From NCBI RefSeq assembly GCF_010994275.1, contig NZ_WMCD01000001.1, forward strand, positions 248,001 through 312,000: a stretch of DNA of 64,000 nucleotides, given 5' to 3'. This stretch comes from Cyclobacterium jeungdonense. GTDB lineage: Bacteria; Bacteroidota; Bacteroidia; Cytophagales; Cyclobacteriaceae. The notes under the pieces were generated by a model, which worked only from the letters and a program-made list of their open reading frames with translations, was not told the origin of the DNA and did no database searches. Below are positions 36,463 to 44,392 of the stretch, piece after piece. Positions within the stretch are counted from its first letter, which is position 1; the number at the start of each line of letters is the position of its first letter. Made by a program: the position numbers and the translations under genes.

Positions 36463-37950
36463 ATGTGGATTTATTTGTTTTTGGGAATGTATGGTTTGGC
36501 CATGACATTTATTTTGCTGTACAGTTTTGCACAGGCAAATCTCCTATGGCACTTTTTCCGATTCAAAAGAAATAGAGAACCTATGGCTACTTTGGATGAT
36601 CCTGATCTACCCAAGGTAACCATCCAATTACCTGTTTTTAACGAAAAATACGTGGTACAAAGACTAATTGAAGCGGTCTGTAACCTGGAGTACCCCTCGG
36701 ATAAACTTGAAATTCAGGTACTGGACGACAGCACCGATGAAACGGTCTCGCTGGTCCGCGAATCGATAAAAAAACACACCGAAACGAATATAAAACACAT
36801 TCAGCGAAAAGTGCGAACCGGTTTTAAGGCAGGTGCCCTGAAGGAGGGATTAGCTGAGGCTTCCGGCGAACTCATCGCCATATTCGATGCTGATTTTGTT
36901 CCGGATTCCCAATTCTTGCTGAAAACCGTTCCCCATTTCAAAACCCAGGAAATAGGCATGGTCCAGTCCAGGTGGGGACATCTGAATGAAAATTATTCCT
37001 TGTTTACGCGTCTACAGGCTTTTGCCCTGGATGCGCATTTTATGGTGGAGCAAATGGGTAGAAATGCCCAACATGCCTTTATTAACTTTAATGGTACTGG
37101 TGGAATTTGGAGAAAAACCTGTATCCTGGATGCGGGAAACTGGGCAGACGATACCCTCACAGAAGATCTGGATCTGAGTTACCGTGCCCAGCAAAAAGGA
37201 TGGAAATTTCTATACCGGCCGGACGTGGTATCTCCTGCCGAACTTCCGCCGGTAATGTCTGCAATCAAATCCCAGCAATTCCGCTGGACAAAAGGTGGGG
37301 CAGAGTGTGCGGTCAAACATTTAAAACAGGTGCTGCGGGGACCATTTCCTTTCAGCGTTAAAATCCATGCGGCAGCCCATTTGTTAAATTCCCTGCTGTT
37401 TATTGCCATATTGGTGGTCAGTCTCAGTAGCCTGCCGGTTTGGTGGGGCTTTTATCAGGGATTGATTTCGCCGCATTTCTTCAAGGCAGCAGCTTTGTTT
37501 TTGGTAGGGTTTGTGCTGATAGCAGCCGTATATTTTGTTGCCAATTTGAGTTTAGCCGGCTATTCCCGGAAGGGACTGTTACGTTATTTGTGGGAATTGC
37601 CGGTTTTTCTTTCGGTATCCATGGGGCTTTCGGTCCATAATGGACAAGCAGTATGGGAGGGACTCACTGGAATTAAATCTCCCTTTATACGCACACCGAA
37701 ATACAACCTGGAAAATAAAAATGAAGGCTGGTCCGGTAATGTTTACCATCTCAAAAATGTTCCTGCTACGGTTTATGTAGAGGGAGGGCTGGCCCTGATC
37801 TTTCTGTTGGTCGTTGTTTTGTCTGTGTATACGGCTACTTACGAAATGATCCTATTCCATGCGATGCTTGCGATGGGTTTTGGAACAGTAAGCCTGGCCT
37901 CGTTCAGAGGTCCTGGCAAGACTGCTTCCAGCTTAACCACCAGAGTTTGA
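36463..37950 (+). CDS. Membrane family 2 glycosyltransferase (cellulose synthase-like)
   Basis: A processive-type GT2 of 495 residues. One N-terminal membrane segment precedes the catalytic domain, which has QLPVFNEKYVV, VLDDSTDET, IFDADF (the DxD), TEDLDLSYRA and QQFRW, the full D,D,D,QxxRW signature. Several membrane segments follow near residues 310-370 and 440-480. It is closest in type to CslA/beta-mannosyl and related transferases. Starts two bases after the polyferredoxin gene, so it is in the same operon. The product glycan or glycolipid is not known. Confidence 0.9.
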   Translation: MWIYLFLGMYGLAMTFILLYSFAQANLLWHFFRFKRNREPMATLDDPDLPKVTIQLPVFNEKYVVQRLIEAVCNLEYPSDKLEIQVLDDSTDETVSLVRESIKKHTETNIKHIQRKVRTGFKAGALKEGLAEASGELIAIFDADFVPDSQFLLKTVPHFKTQEIGMVQSRWGHLNENYSLFTRLQAFALDAHFMVEQMGRNAQHAFINFNGTGGIWRKTCILDAGNWADDTLTEDLDLSYRAQQKGWKFLYRPDVVSPAELPPVMSAIKSQQFRWTKGGAECAVKHLKQVLRGPFPFSVKIHAAAHLLNSLLFIAILVVSLSSLPVWWGFYQGLISPHFFKAAALFLVGFVLIAAVYFVANLSLAGYSRKGLLRYLWELPVFLSVSMGLSVHNGQAVWEGLTGIKSPFIRTPKYNLENKNEGWSGNVYHLKNVPATVYVEGGLALIFLLVVVLSVYTATYEMILFHAMLAMGFGTVSLASFRGPGKTASSLTTRV

Positions 37951-38059
37951 ATCCGAATTAAACCCTTTTCCTTGCATTTGTCTCAAGCCTGAGGACATGC
38001 CTGAAATATCCCAAGTAGGTCACTACCAAAAGCAAGCTTTATCACTGAAAAATCCATGA

Positions 38060-38764
38060 ATGAACGCTAAAAACGGAACACCTGTCCTTATCGATGTAAT
38101 CATACCTGCCTTTAACGAAGAGAATGCTGTAGGTAAGGTGATTCAGGATATTCCTTCCATTATCAGACATGTAGTGGTAGTCAACAACAACTCCAATGAC
38201 AATACCCGAAAAGTAGCGGCTAGGGCCGGTGCAGTGGTATTGGATGAGCCGGTCAAGGGATACGGAAAGGCCTGTTTGAAGGGCATGGCATTTTTGTCTC
38301 AGCAGGAGATTTCTCCCGATGTGGTGGTCTTTCTGGATGCAGATTACAGTGACTATCCGGAAGAAATGAAAACACTCATTGCTCCGATAATCATGGATGG
38401 ATTTGACCTGGTAATAGGGTCCCGATCCTTGGGCAAACGGGAAAGGGGATCTATGACGTTACCGCAAGTCTTTGGTAATTGGCTGGCCACCCGATTGATG
38501 CGGCAGCTATTTTCAGCCAATTTTTCCGATCTTGGGCCTTTCCGGGCCATTCGCTGGGATAAGTTGCAGACGTTGCAAATGGAGGATGAAAACTACGGTT
38601 GGACCATAGAAATGCAGGTAAAGGCGGTTAAAGGTGGCTTGGCGTATACGGAAGTGCCGGTAAATTACCGGCGGCGTATAGGAAAGTCCAAGGTCAGCGG
38701 AACCCTGAAGGGAGTCATTGGAGCAGGATACAAAATCCTATGGACGCTTTGGAAATACCGATAA
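38060..38764 (+). CDS. Family 2 glycosyltransferase, dolichol-phosphate-mannose-synthase-like
   Basis: A 234-residue GT2 with IIPAFNEENAVGKVI, VVVNNNSNDNT, the VVFLDADYSDYPE DxD region and a YGWTIEMQVKAV segment. There is no C-terminal membrane anchor. It resembles bacterial polyprenyl-phosphate glycosyltransferases, which supply lipid-linked sugar to membrane transferases. That fits the multispanning mannosyltransferase-like protein two genes downstream. Confidence 0.88.
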   Translation: MNAKNGTPVLIDVIIPAFNEENAVGKVIQDIPSIIRHVVVVNNNSNDNTRKVAARAGAVVLDEPVKGYGKACLKGMAFLSQQEISPDVVVFLDADYSDYPEEMKTLIAPIIMDGFDLVIGSRSLGKRERGSMTLPQVFGNWLATRLMRQLFSANFSDLGPFRAIRWDKLQTLQMEDENYGWTIEMQVKAVKGGLAYTEVPVNYRRRIGKSKVSGTLKGVIGAGYKILWTLWKYR

Positions 38765-38841
38765 ATTTAGGTCATACCTTTCAGGCTTCTAGCTGTGGAA
38801 GTACGTATTTTTCGTTAAATTACCACTAAATAAAACCTATC

Positions 38842-39729
38842 ATGAAGAATCAATTACTCTTATTTGCAGGAATCTTGTTTAGCTTATCCTGTTCGCGACC
38901 CGAGAGGGAGTCAGTAGATTTTGAGGCCTGGGGAGAATATTGGTTCCAGGGAACTGCCGAGATCAGTAGTTTTGACCTGACCCAATACCGCTATGGAGAA
39001 CCCCGGGAAGGGGAGGCCGTGTTGATTTTCGTGACGGAAGATTTTTCAAGGAGCAAACAGGTGAAACTGGATGACCCAGCTTCTGCCGGAAGGGATAAGA
39101 TTTCGGTGATCAAAATGAACCAAACCAGGGACTTTATTACTGGAATTTACCCCTACCACATGATGCTTTCTGCTTTTACACCCACCAAGGAGGACTCCCG
39201 GGGAGTTAAGTTTGCAGTTTCTTCTCAGGAATGGTGTGGACAGGCGTTTGCCCAGATAAATTTAAATAGCGGGGAATCGTATTCCGGAGAACTGTTTTCC
39301 TATTTTGAAGAAGAAGGGGATAAGAGCTTTTCCATCACCGGAATGGCAGAAGATGATTTATGGAACCTGATCCGGATACACCCCAATCAGATCCCTACAG
39401 GAAGCGTACAAATGTGGCCCTCCCTCATCTACCAAAGGCTAACCCATCGGGATTTTGCGGCCGAAGAAGCGTTTATCCGGATAAAGGATATCAGCGATTC
39501 GCGAAGACAGGTAGAGGTGACCTATAGTACGGGGCAGAGGGAATTGAGAATAGATTTTGAAAAAGAGTTTCCTTATACCATTCTGGGATGGGAAGAATTG
39601 CATACTAAAGAAAACGGCGAAACGGAAATTACCAAGGCTACCCGAAAGGGAATGAAGGTTGTTGATTACTGGACCAGGAATTCGCTGGAAGATGAATACC
39701 TACGTGATGAATTGAATCTTAACCACTAA
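38842..39729 (+). CDS. Lipoprotein of unknown function
   Basis: A 295-residue lipoprotein (lipobox LSLSC, Cys17). After the signal it has a conserved-looking block EYWFQGTAEISSFDL, then REGEAVLIFVTEDFS and ITGIYPYHMMLSAFTP, and a QEWCGQAFAQINL segment. From memory, homologues in Bacteroidota databases are often labelled septum formation inhibitor Maf; it has none of the Maf nucleotide pyrophosphatase motifs, so that label should not be carried over. It sits between the GT2 and the mannosyltransferase-like gene and likely serves the same envelope pathway. Confidence 0.8.
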   Translation: MKNQLLLFAGILFSLSCSRPERESVDFEAWGEYWFQGTAEISSFDLTQYRYGEPREGEAVLIFVTEDFSRSKQVKLDDPASAGRDKISVIKMNQTRDFITGIYPYHMMLSAFTPTKEDSRGVKFAVSSQEWCGQAFAQINLNSGESYSGELFSYFEEEGDKSFSITGMAEDDLWNLIRIHPNQIPTGSVQMWPSLIYQRLTHRDFAAEEAFIRIKDISDSRRQVEVTYSTGQRELRIDFEKEFPYTILGWEELHTKENGETEITKATRKGMKVVDYWTRNSLEDEYLRDELNLNH

Positions 39730-39741
39730 ACCCGACTCCTA

Positions 39742-41106
39742 TTGAAAGCATTTTTAGGTTATGTGGGAGTAGCAATTGGGTTGCTGGGAGTAGCAATTGG
39801 GTTGCTGGGAATGGGGTATTGGTTTCCCAGAACAGCCTTTCCGGAGTTGATGGGCCTTTATGGAATCGCGTTTATAAGTTATCTCACCCTGGTATCCGTT
39901 CATAAGAATAAGGCATTTTCATCCTTGGTAGTGATCATCATGGCCATGGTATTGCGCTTGCTTTTGTTGGGAGCCTGGCCGGAACTGTCGGACGATTTTT
40001 ACCGATACCTTTTTGATGGGCAGCTACTTGTAAAAGGGGTCAATCCCTACTTGCAGATGCCTGCAGACCTGTTTGATTCGGGTATTTTACCAGATAACAG
40101 GTATTGGCAAACATTGTTGGAAAGGATGAATTCTTCTGAATACTATTCCCTTTATCCGCCATTACATCAGTTTTTTTTCTGGATCGCCGCGCTCGCGGGA
40201 GAAAATCTATTTCTCAACATGCTGGTACTAAGAATAAGTATTTTACTTATAGAAGGAGTCAATTTATGGTTGATTCAAAAAATACTTTTTCTTTGGCGCA
40301 AACCCGCTTACCACCTTTCCTGGTATGCCTTCAATCCTTTGGTAATCATGGAGCTTACAGGTAACTTACATTTTGAAGGGTTGGTTCTAACAGGATTGTT
40401 AGCAGCTGTTTATTTTTATTCTACTCAAAAGGTTTTTGGTACCGCATTGAGTTGGGCTGCTGCTGTGGGATTAAAACTAACCCCTCTTTTACTGGCCCCT
40501 GTTTGGATTCGATTTTGGGATAAAAAGAGATTTCTGATATTTTCAATAACGGCCGTCTTTTTTGTGCTTCTCTTTTTGAGCCCCATTTTTTTGCTTGAGG
40601 GAGGAGAAAACTATTACCAGAGTTTCCGCTTGTTTCAGATCAAATTTGAGTTTAATGCTTCCCTGTATTACCTGATCCGGGAAATTTCCGGTTTCTTTGT
40701 AGATTATAATCCCATAGCGTATGTTGGTCCTGCTTTTCAGGTTTTTGCCGCCATTTGCTTATTGGCCATGGGTTTGTACCAGCGGACTTATACCCAGGAA
40801 GCACTGGTTTCCAAAATGGTATGGATGTACCTGGTTTTTCTTTTGCTTCAAACCACCGTTCATCCCTGGTACCTCATTCCTGCCCTGGGCATCAGTGTGT
40901 TGACTTCTAATCGCATCTTTGTGGTATGGACTGGACTGGTTTTTCTTTCGTACCACGCTTATTCGCAACCCGCTTTTAAAGAGAATTTATGGATTATCAC
41001 TGCAGAATATGTTCTTTTGGGGGTTGCAGGTTTGCTTATCTTATACCGTGACTTCAGTAGTAGACGTATCCTGTCTTCGCGTGCCTCCTCCCAGGGGGAA
41101 CTATGA
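39742..41106 (+). CDS. Multispanning mannosyltransferase-like (GT-C) protein
   Basis: A 454-residue protein with about ten or eleven membrane segments. The first periplasmic loop has LSDDFYRYLFDGQLLVKGVNPY, in which the DD pair is typical of GT-C enzymes that use polyprenyl-phosphate sugars. The TTG at 39742 is chosen because it lies just after the lipoprotein stop and supplies the first membrane segment. That segment contains a perfect 21-base tandem duplication (VAIGLLG twice). It probably takes sugar from the lipid carrier made by the GT2 at 38060 and adds it outside the membrane. Confidence 0.82.
   Translation: MKAFLGYVGVAIGLLGVAIGLLGMGYWFPRTAFPELMGLYGIAFISYLTLVSVHKNKAFSSLVVIIMAMVLRLLLLGAWPELSDDFYRYLFDGQLLVKGVNPYLQMPADLFDSGILPDNRYWQTLLERMNSSEYYSLYPPLHQFFFWIAALAGENLFLNMLVLRISILLIEGVNLWLIQKILFLWRKPAYHLSWYAFNPLVIMELTGNLHFEGLVLTGLLAAVYFYSTQKVFGTALSWAAAVGLKLTPLLLAPVWIRFWDKKRFLIFSITAVFFVLLFLSPIFLLEGGENYYQSFRLFQIKFEFNASLYYLIREISGFFVDYNPIAYVGPAFQVFAAICLLAMGLYQRTYTQEALVSKMVWMYLVFLLLQTTVHPWYLIPALGISVLTSNRIFVVWTGLVFLSYHAYSQPAFKENLWIITAEYVLLGVAGLLILYRDFSSRRILSSRASSQGEL
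39765..39806 (+). repeat. Two perfect 21-base tandem copies inside a gene
   Basis: The 21-base unit begins GGGAGTAGCAATTGGGTTGC and occurs twice back to back, coding for VAIGLLG twice in the first membrane helix of the GT-C gene. The unit length keeps the frame. Likely a recent slippage event. Confidence 0.9.
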
Positions 41107-41306
41107 TGGTCATCAACCAAGCCTGCCTGAAAATAAAGACAGGCATGCCGCAAGCGAATTACGGAGGGATGATTATATAACACCTGCCTGCCGGTAGGCA
41201 ATTGCGAGATTCTCCCGATTCAGGATCGGGACAGGCTATCCCGACCTTTGGTGCGGGACCGGTTATGACCGTTGAAGAAAAAATAATAAACAGATGAAAT
41301 TCGAAT
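41107..41306. repeat. REP-like intergenic cluster of inverted repeats
   Basis: 200 bases between convergent genes packed with palindromes: TGCCTG/CAGGCA around 41125-41145, TGCCTGCCGGTAGGCA (41185-41200), TCCCGAT-TCAGG-ATCGGGA (41213-41231) and an alternative CGGGA/TCCCG pairing (41227-41243). The first half holds GCAAGCGA-ATT-ACGGAGGGATGATTAT, and GCGAGATTC follows; the same blocks occur in the leader repeat at 48.3 kb. Such elements are widespread between Bacteroidota genes. It may also serve as the transcript end of both flanking genes, although no T tract is present. Confidence 0.7.
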
Positions 41307-41987
41307 TCAGGTGCTCTTGATATGCTCTTTTAATCCCGGCTCCTCATCGATTTTTTTGAGTAATTCTACCACATTGTTTACCTTAAGCTTTTTCATGATG
41401 TTGAAGCGATGGGTTTCTACTGTCCGGATGCTTTTACCCAATTGTTCTGCTATCTCCTTATTAGCAATACCTTCAGCGATCATTTTCAGGATTTGTTTCT
41501 CTCTCTTGGTAATTTCGTACTGGTTGACTCCGCTTGTTTTGTTGGTGACTTTTCGGTCTTTAAAAGTCAAGTAATTATTTACCAATACCTGGCTGATGTC
41601 ACCACTAAAATATTTTCCACCTTGATGCACGGTCTTGATGGCTTTTAGAAATTCTTCCTTACTGGTGTCTTTAAGCAGATAACCGGAGGCACCGCTTTCG
41701 ATGGACTGCAGGATATAGTCTTCATCATCGTGCATGGAGAGGATAAGGGACCTGGCGGAAGGTGTGGACTGTGTAAGTCTTTTTGTTGCTTCCAAGCCAT
41801 TCATGACCGGCATTCGGATATCTATTATGAGTAGGTCTGGCTTTAGTTTTTCCACCACCGTTAACGCTTCCTCACCATTGGAGGCTTCGCCTATGACTTC
41901 GATATCGCCTTCATTTTCGAGCAGGTTTTTAATACCACTTCGTACGACCAGATGATCGTCTGCCAATACTACTTTTATTTTTTCCAT
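41307..41987 (-). CDS. NarL/FixJ-family response regulator
   Basis: A 226-residue regulator with a receiver domain (VVLADDHLVVRSG; phosphoacceptor Asp56 in LLIIDIRMP) and a LuxR-type helix-turn-helix at the C-terminus (ITKREKQILKMIAEGIANKEI, then KSIRTVETHRFNIMKKL). It starts 20 bases after the NarX-like kinase and is its partner. By position it should control the nitrate assimilation genes. Its likely operator is the TACGTAT-type inverted repeat found before nirB/cobA and narK (inference). Confidence 0.93.
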   Translation of the reverse strand: MEKIKVVLADDHLVVRSGIKNLLENEGDIEVIGEASNGEEALTVVEKLKPDLLIIDIRMPVMNGLEATKRLTQSTPSARSLILSMHDDEDYILQSIESGASGYLLKDTSKEEFLKAIKTVHQGGKYFSGDISQVLVNNYLTFKDRKVTNKTSGVNQYEITKREKQILKMIAEGIANKEIAEQLGKSIRTVETHRFNIMKKLKVNNVVELLKKIDEEPGLKEHIKST

Positions 41988-42007
41988 GATCCTGTTTTTT
42001 TCACTGT

Positions 42008-43825
42008 TTAATCCAAGGGCACATTGATACTAATAGTGGTTCCTTTTCCCTTTTCCGTGAGAATCTCACATTGCCCATTGATGAAATTTGCCCGTTCCCT
42101 TATGTTGAAAAGCCCATGACCAGAAGCAGAAAAATACCCTGTCTCCTCCAGCTTTTGGATGTCGAAGCCCTGGCCGTTATCGGCAATTTCCAGGTTTAAG
42201 AATTGTGAATTGTGTGATAGCGTTATGGTCACCTCCGTTGCCTTGGAATATTTGATAGCGTTGTTTACTGCTTCCTGGGAGATTCGGTAGAGATTGTTTT
42301 CTACTTTCCCTTCCAATCTGCTTAGAAACCCCGTTTTGTTCTCAAAGGTGACCTGCAAATCAGAAATTTTCGAGATCTCCCTGGCAAATTTGTTTAATAC
42401 CGGAACAATTCCGTAATCGGAAAGGGCACTTGGGGTAAGGTTAAAGGAAATCCGTCTGACCTCCCGGATTACATTTTTTAGTAAATCCTTTGTTGTTTTT
42501 AGCTTTTCTTTTTCAAAGCCTGAATTTACGGAATGAATTCCTTCCAAATTAAACTTCATAGCCGATAGCAATTGGCCAATCCCATCGTGCATGTCCCGCG
42601 AAATTCGCTTTCGCTCCTCCTCTTGTCCTTCCAGAATCAAGGCGGAACGAAACTGCTGTTCCTTCACTTTTTTCTCGATTCTCTCCTTATTGATTTCCTG
42701 AGAAATCGCCTCTGCTTCTTTTTTTTCAGTTTCGTCTGTACAAACCAATAGCATGCTATCAACCTGTTCCAGCTCATTATGCGTAGGAATCAGATTCACT
42801 TTTAGCCAGACAAAATCTCCTGCCAGGTTTACTAATTTGATTTCTCCATTCCAGGGATTGCCGATGCGTATCATTTCCCGGATGTTTTGCAAGTACTTCC
42901 CGTCGTATCCCTGCTCCTGCAGCCATTGAAAAAGGTTTTCCGGCCGCCGTTCCTCGAATTCCATCAACGAAACGAACTGATCCGAAAATTGCTTAAAATC
43001 TCCATCTGCTGTGCATCTGGCGTAAAGAGTAAAATCTTCCAGTGTCACATCCACTTCCAGCAGGTCTTGATAGGCCTGTTCGAGGGAACTGTATAAGGCA
43101 CTTAACTCCAGCGTCATTTTTTTGGATTTTTTCTGGGATTGCACCAGTTTGACAAACGTCTGCCGGATGGTTCTTGCTGAGGGGATGAAAACAAAAAACA
43201 ATTCAAAGAGGATCACACCCAGGGAAAGCACCATTAAAAACAGCGAAATATTCCCCAGGTTGGTGACTTTGGTTTTGGCTTCCCGATCGTATTGAAAAAC
43301 GATGCGGTCCATCCCTTCCAAAAATCCGGGCTCGTGCCGGATAATGGATAGGATATCGTCATGGATTCGATCTGTTGGGGTTTGAATATCCTGTTTCAGC
43401 AAGTGAAGGATGCGTGAAGCAGCACTTGCTATTATCCGGTGATTGGGCTCAATTTGGGTAAAGAGGGCTTCTATTGTTTCACTGTTTTTTCCAGTAATTC
43501 CTAATGAATCATCTCCGGATTGCAAGGCCTCGTGGGCCTTCAACCATTCCTGTAAGGACAATTCCAATTCTCCTAGTACTTCTTTTTTATCGGCAGGAAC
43601 CGAAGTTTCTCCAAGCAAAAGTACGCTTTTACTTATCTTCTGACTAAGCATCCGCTGCCTACCGGAAAGATTGACCACCAGGGAATCATTTTCCTGCTCT
43701 CTTATAAATTTTTGAATCAGCACCTGACTGATAATGATGCTTGCCGCAATGGCACAAAGTGCCAGCAGGTAATACCTGCCGAGTTTTTCGAAGGTTGGTT
43801 TTTCCGTTAATGTCTGATTATCCAT
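42008..43825 (-). CDS. NarX-like sensor histidine kinase
   Basis: A 605-residue membrane kinase. Membrane segments near residues 19-37 and 190-212 flank a periplasmic helical domain of the PilJ/NarX type; its first helix reads VVNLSGRQRMLSQKI (50-64), which matches the P-box-like nitrate/nitrite-binding element. A PAS/PAC region (about 245-370) precedes a HisKA_3 domain with RKRISRDMHDGIGQLLSAMK and a HATPase domain. It should sense nitrate or nitrite outside the cytoplasmic membrane and phosphorylate the adjacent NarL-like regulator. A single ATACGTA box lies 22-28 bases before its start codon. Confidence 0.9.
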   Translation of the reverse strand: MDNQTLTEKPTFEKLGRYYLLALCAIAASIIISQVLIQKFIREQENDSLVVNLSGRQRMLSQKISKSVLLLGETSVPADKKEVLGELELSLQEWLKAHEALQSGDDSLGITGKNSETIEALFTQIEPNHRIIASAASRILHLLKQDIQTPTDRIHDDILSIIRHEPGFLEGMDRIVFQYDREAKTKVTNLGNISLFLMVLSLGVILFELFFVFIPSARTIRQTFVKLVQSQKKSKKMTLELSALYSSLEQAYQDLLEVDVTLEDFTLYARCTADGDFKQFSDQFVSLMEFEERRPENLFQWLQEQGYDGKYLQNIREMIRIGNPWNGEIKLVNLAGDFVWLKVNLIPTHNELEQVDSMLLVCTDETEKKEAEAISQEINKERIEKKVKEQQFRSALILEGQEEERKRISRDMHDGIGQLLSAMKFNLEGIHSVNSGFEKEKLKTTKDLLKNVIREVRRISFNLTPSALSDYGIVPVLNKFAREISKISDLQVTFENKTGFLSRLEGKVENNLYRISQEAVNNAIKYSKATEVTITLSHNSQFLNLEIADNGQGFDIQKLEETGYFSASGHGLFNIRERANFINGQCEILTEKGKGTTISINVPLD

Positions 43826-43846
43826 TGGCGATTTCGTAGCTTAAAA

Positions 43847-43853
43847 ATACGTA
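43847..43853. promoter_or_regulatory. Single TACGTAT box before the NarX-like kinase
   Basis: ATACGTA, equal to one half of the TACGTAT-AA-ATACGTA sites elsewhere in the region, 22-28 bases before the kinase start codon. May allow self-regulation. A single heptamer can occur by chance in AT-rich DNA. Confidence 0.35.
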
Positions 43854-43887
43854 AAACCACTTAAAATTCCCATTCGATTAAGGTAAA

Positions 43888-43923
43888 GCAAAAAATAAGC
43901 AAGGCCTAAATCGAGACCTTGCT
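43888..43923 (-). terminator. Intrinsic terminator of nirBD
   Basis: On the minus strand AGCAAGG and CCTTGCT (43917-43923 and 43898-43904) form a seven-base stem followed by TATTTTTT. It lies about 40 bases after nirD and separates nirBD from the kinase-regulator pair. Confidence 0.78.
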
Positions 43924-43962
43924 TTCCTTTAATGCCATCCAATAAAAAACGGATCCACTGGC

Positions 43963-44340
43963 TTATTCCTCAAAGCCTACATATACATACCCTTCCTCGA
44001 CTTTTACGGGATAGGTAGCAATAGCACAGCAGTCTCCGTTAAGGTTTTTGCCAGACTTGAGCGAAAACGTTTTTTTGTGGAATGGACAGGCAACTTTGGG
44101 TTCATCTCCTTCCGAACCAATCATGCCTCGCGACAAGGCCATTTGCATCTTGTGCGGGCACAGGTTCTGGCAAGCATACCATTCGTTTCTTCTTGAGAAA
44201 TTATAAATGGCGATTTGCAGGTCTTTGTATTTAATGCAGGCACCACCGTTTTCAGGAAGAGCGCTTACCGGTGCCGCCTTAAACCAGGTAGTGATTTTGG
44301 AACTGTCGGCTGTTTTATACATTTCCAGTTTGGTTGTCAT
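43963..44340 (-). CDS. nirD: Nitrite reductase small subunit (Rieske type)
   Basis: Small subunit of cytoplasmic NADH-dependent assimilatory nitrite reductase, which makes ammonium from nitrite. The 125-residue protein (from ATG 44340) has a Rieske fold with CQNLCPHKMQ and VACPFHKKTF as the ligand motifs. The frame is open further upstream to 44424 within the end of nirB, but the ATG at 44340 fits the usual NirD length. It follows nirB by 52 bases and ends before a good terminator. Confidence 0.9.
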   Translation of the reverse strand: MTTKLEMYKTADSSKITTWFKAAPVSALPENGGACIKYKDLQIAIYNFSRRNEWYACQNLCPHKMQMALSRGMIGSEGDEPKVACPFHKKTFSLKSGKNLNGDCCAIATYPVKVEEGYVYVGFEE

Positions 44341-44392
44341 CTCAGTATTAATGTTAGGTATAAGATCAAATTTCTTAAATAGTACCAGGGAA

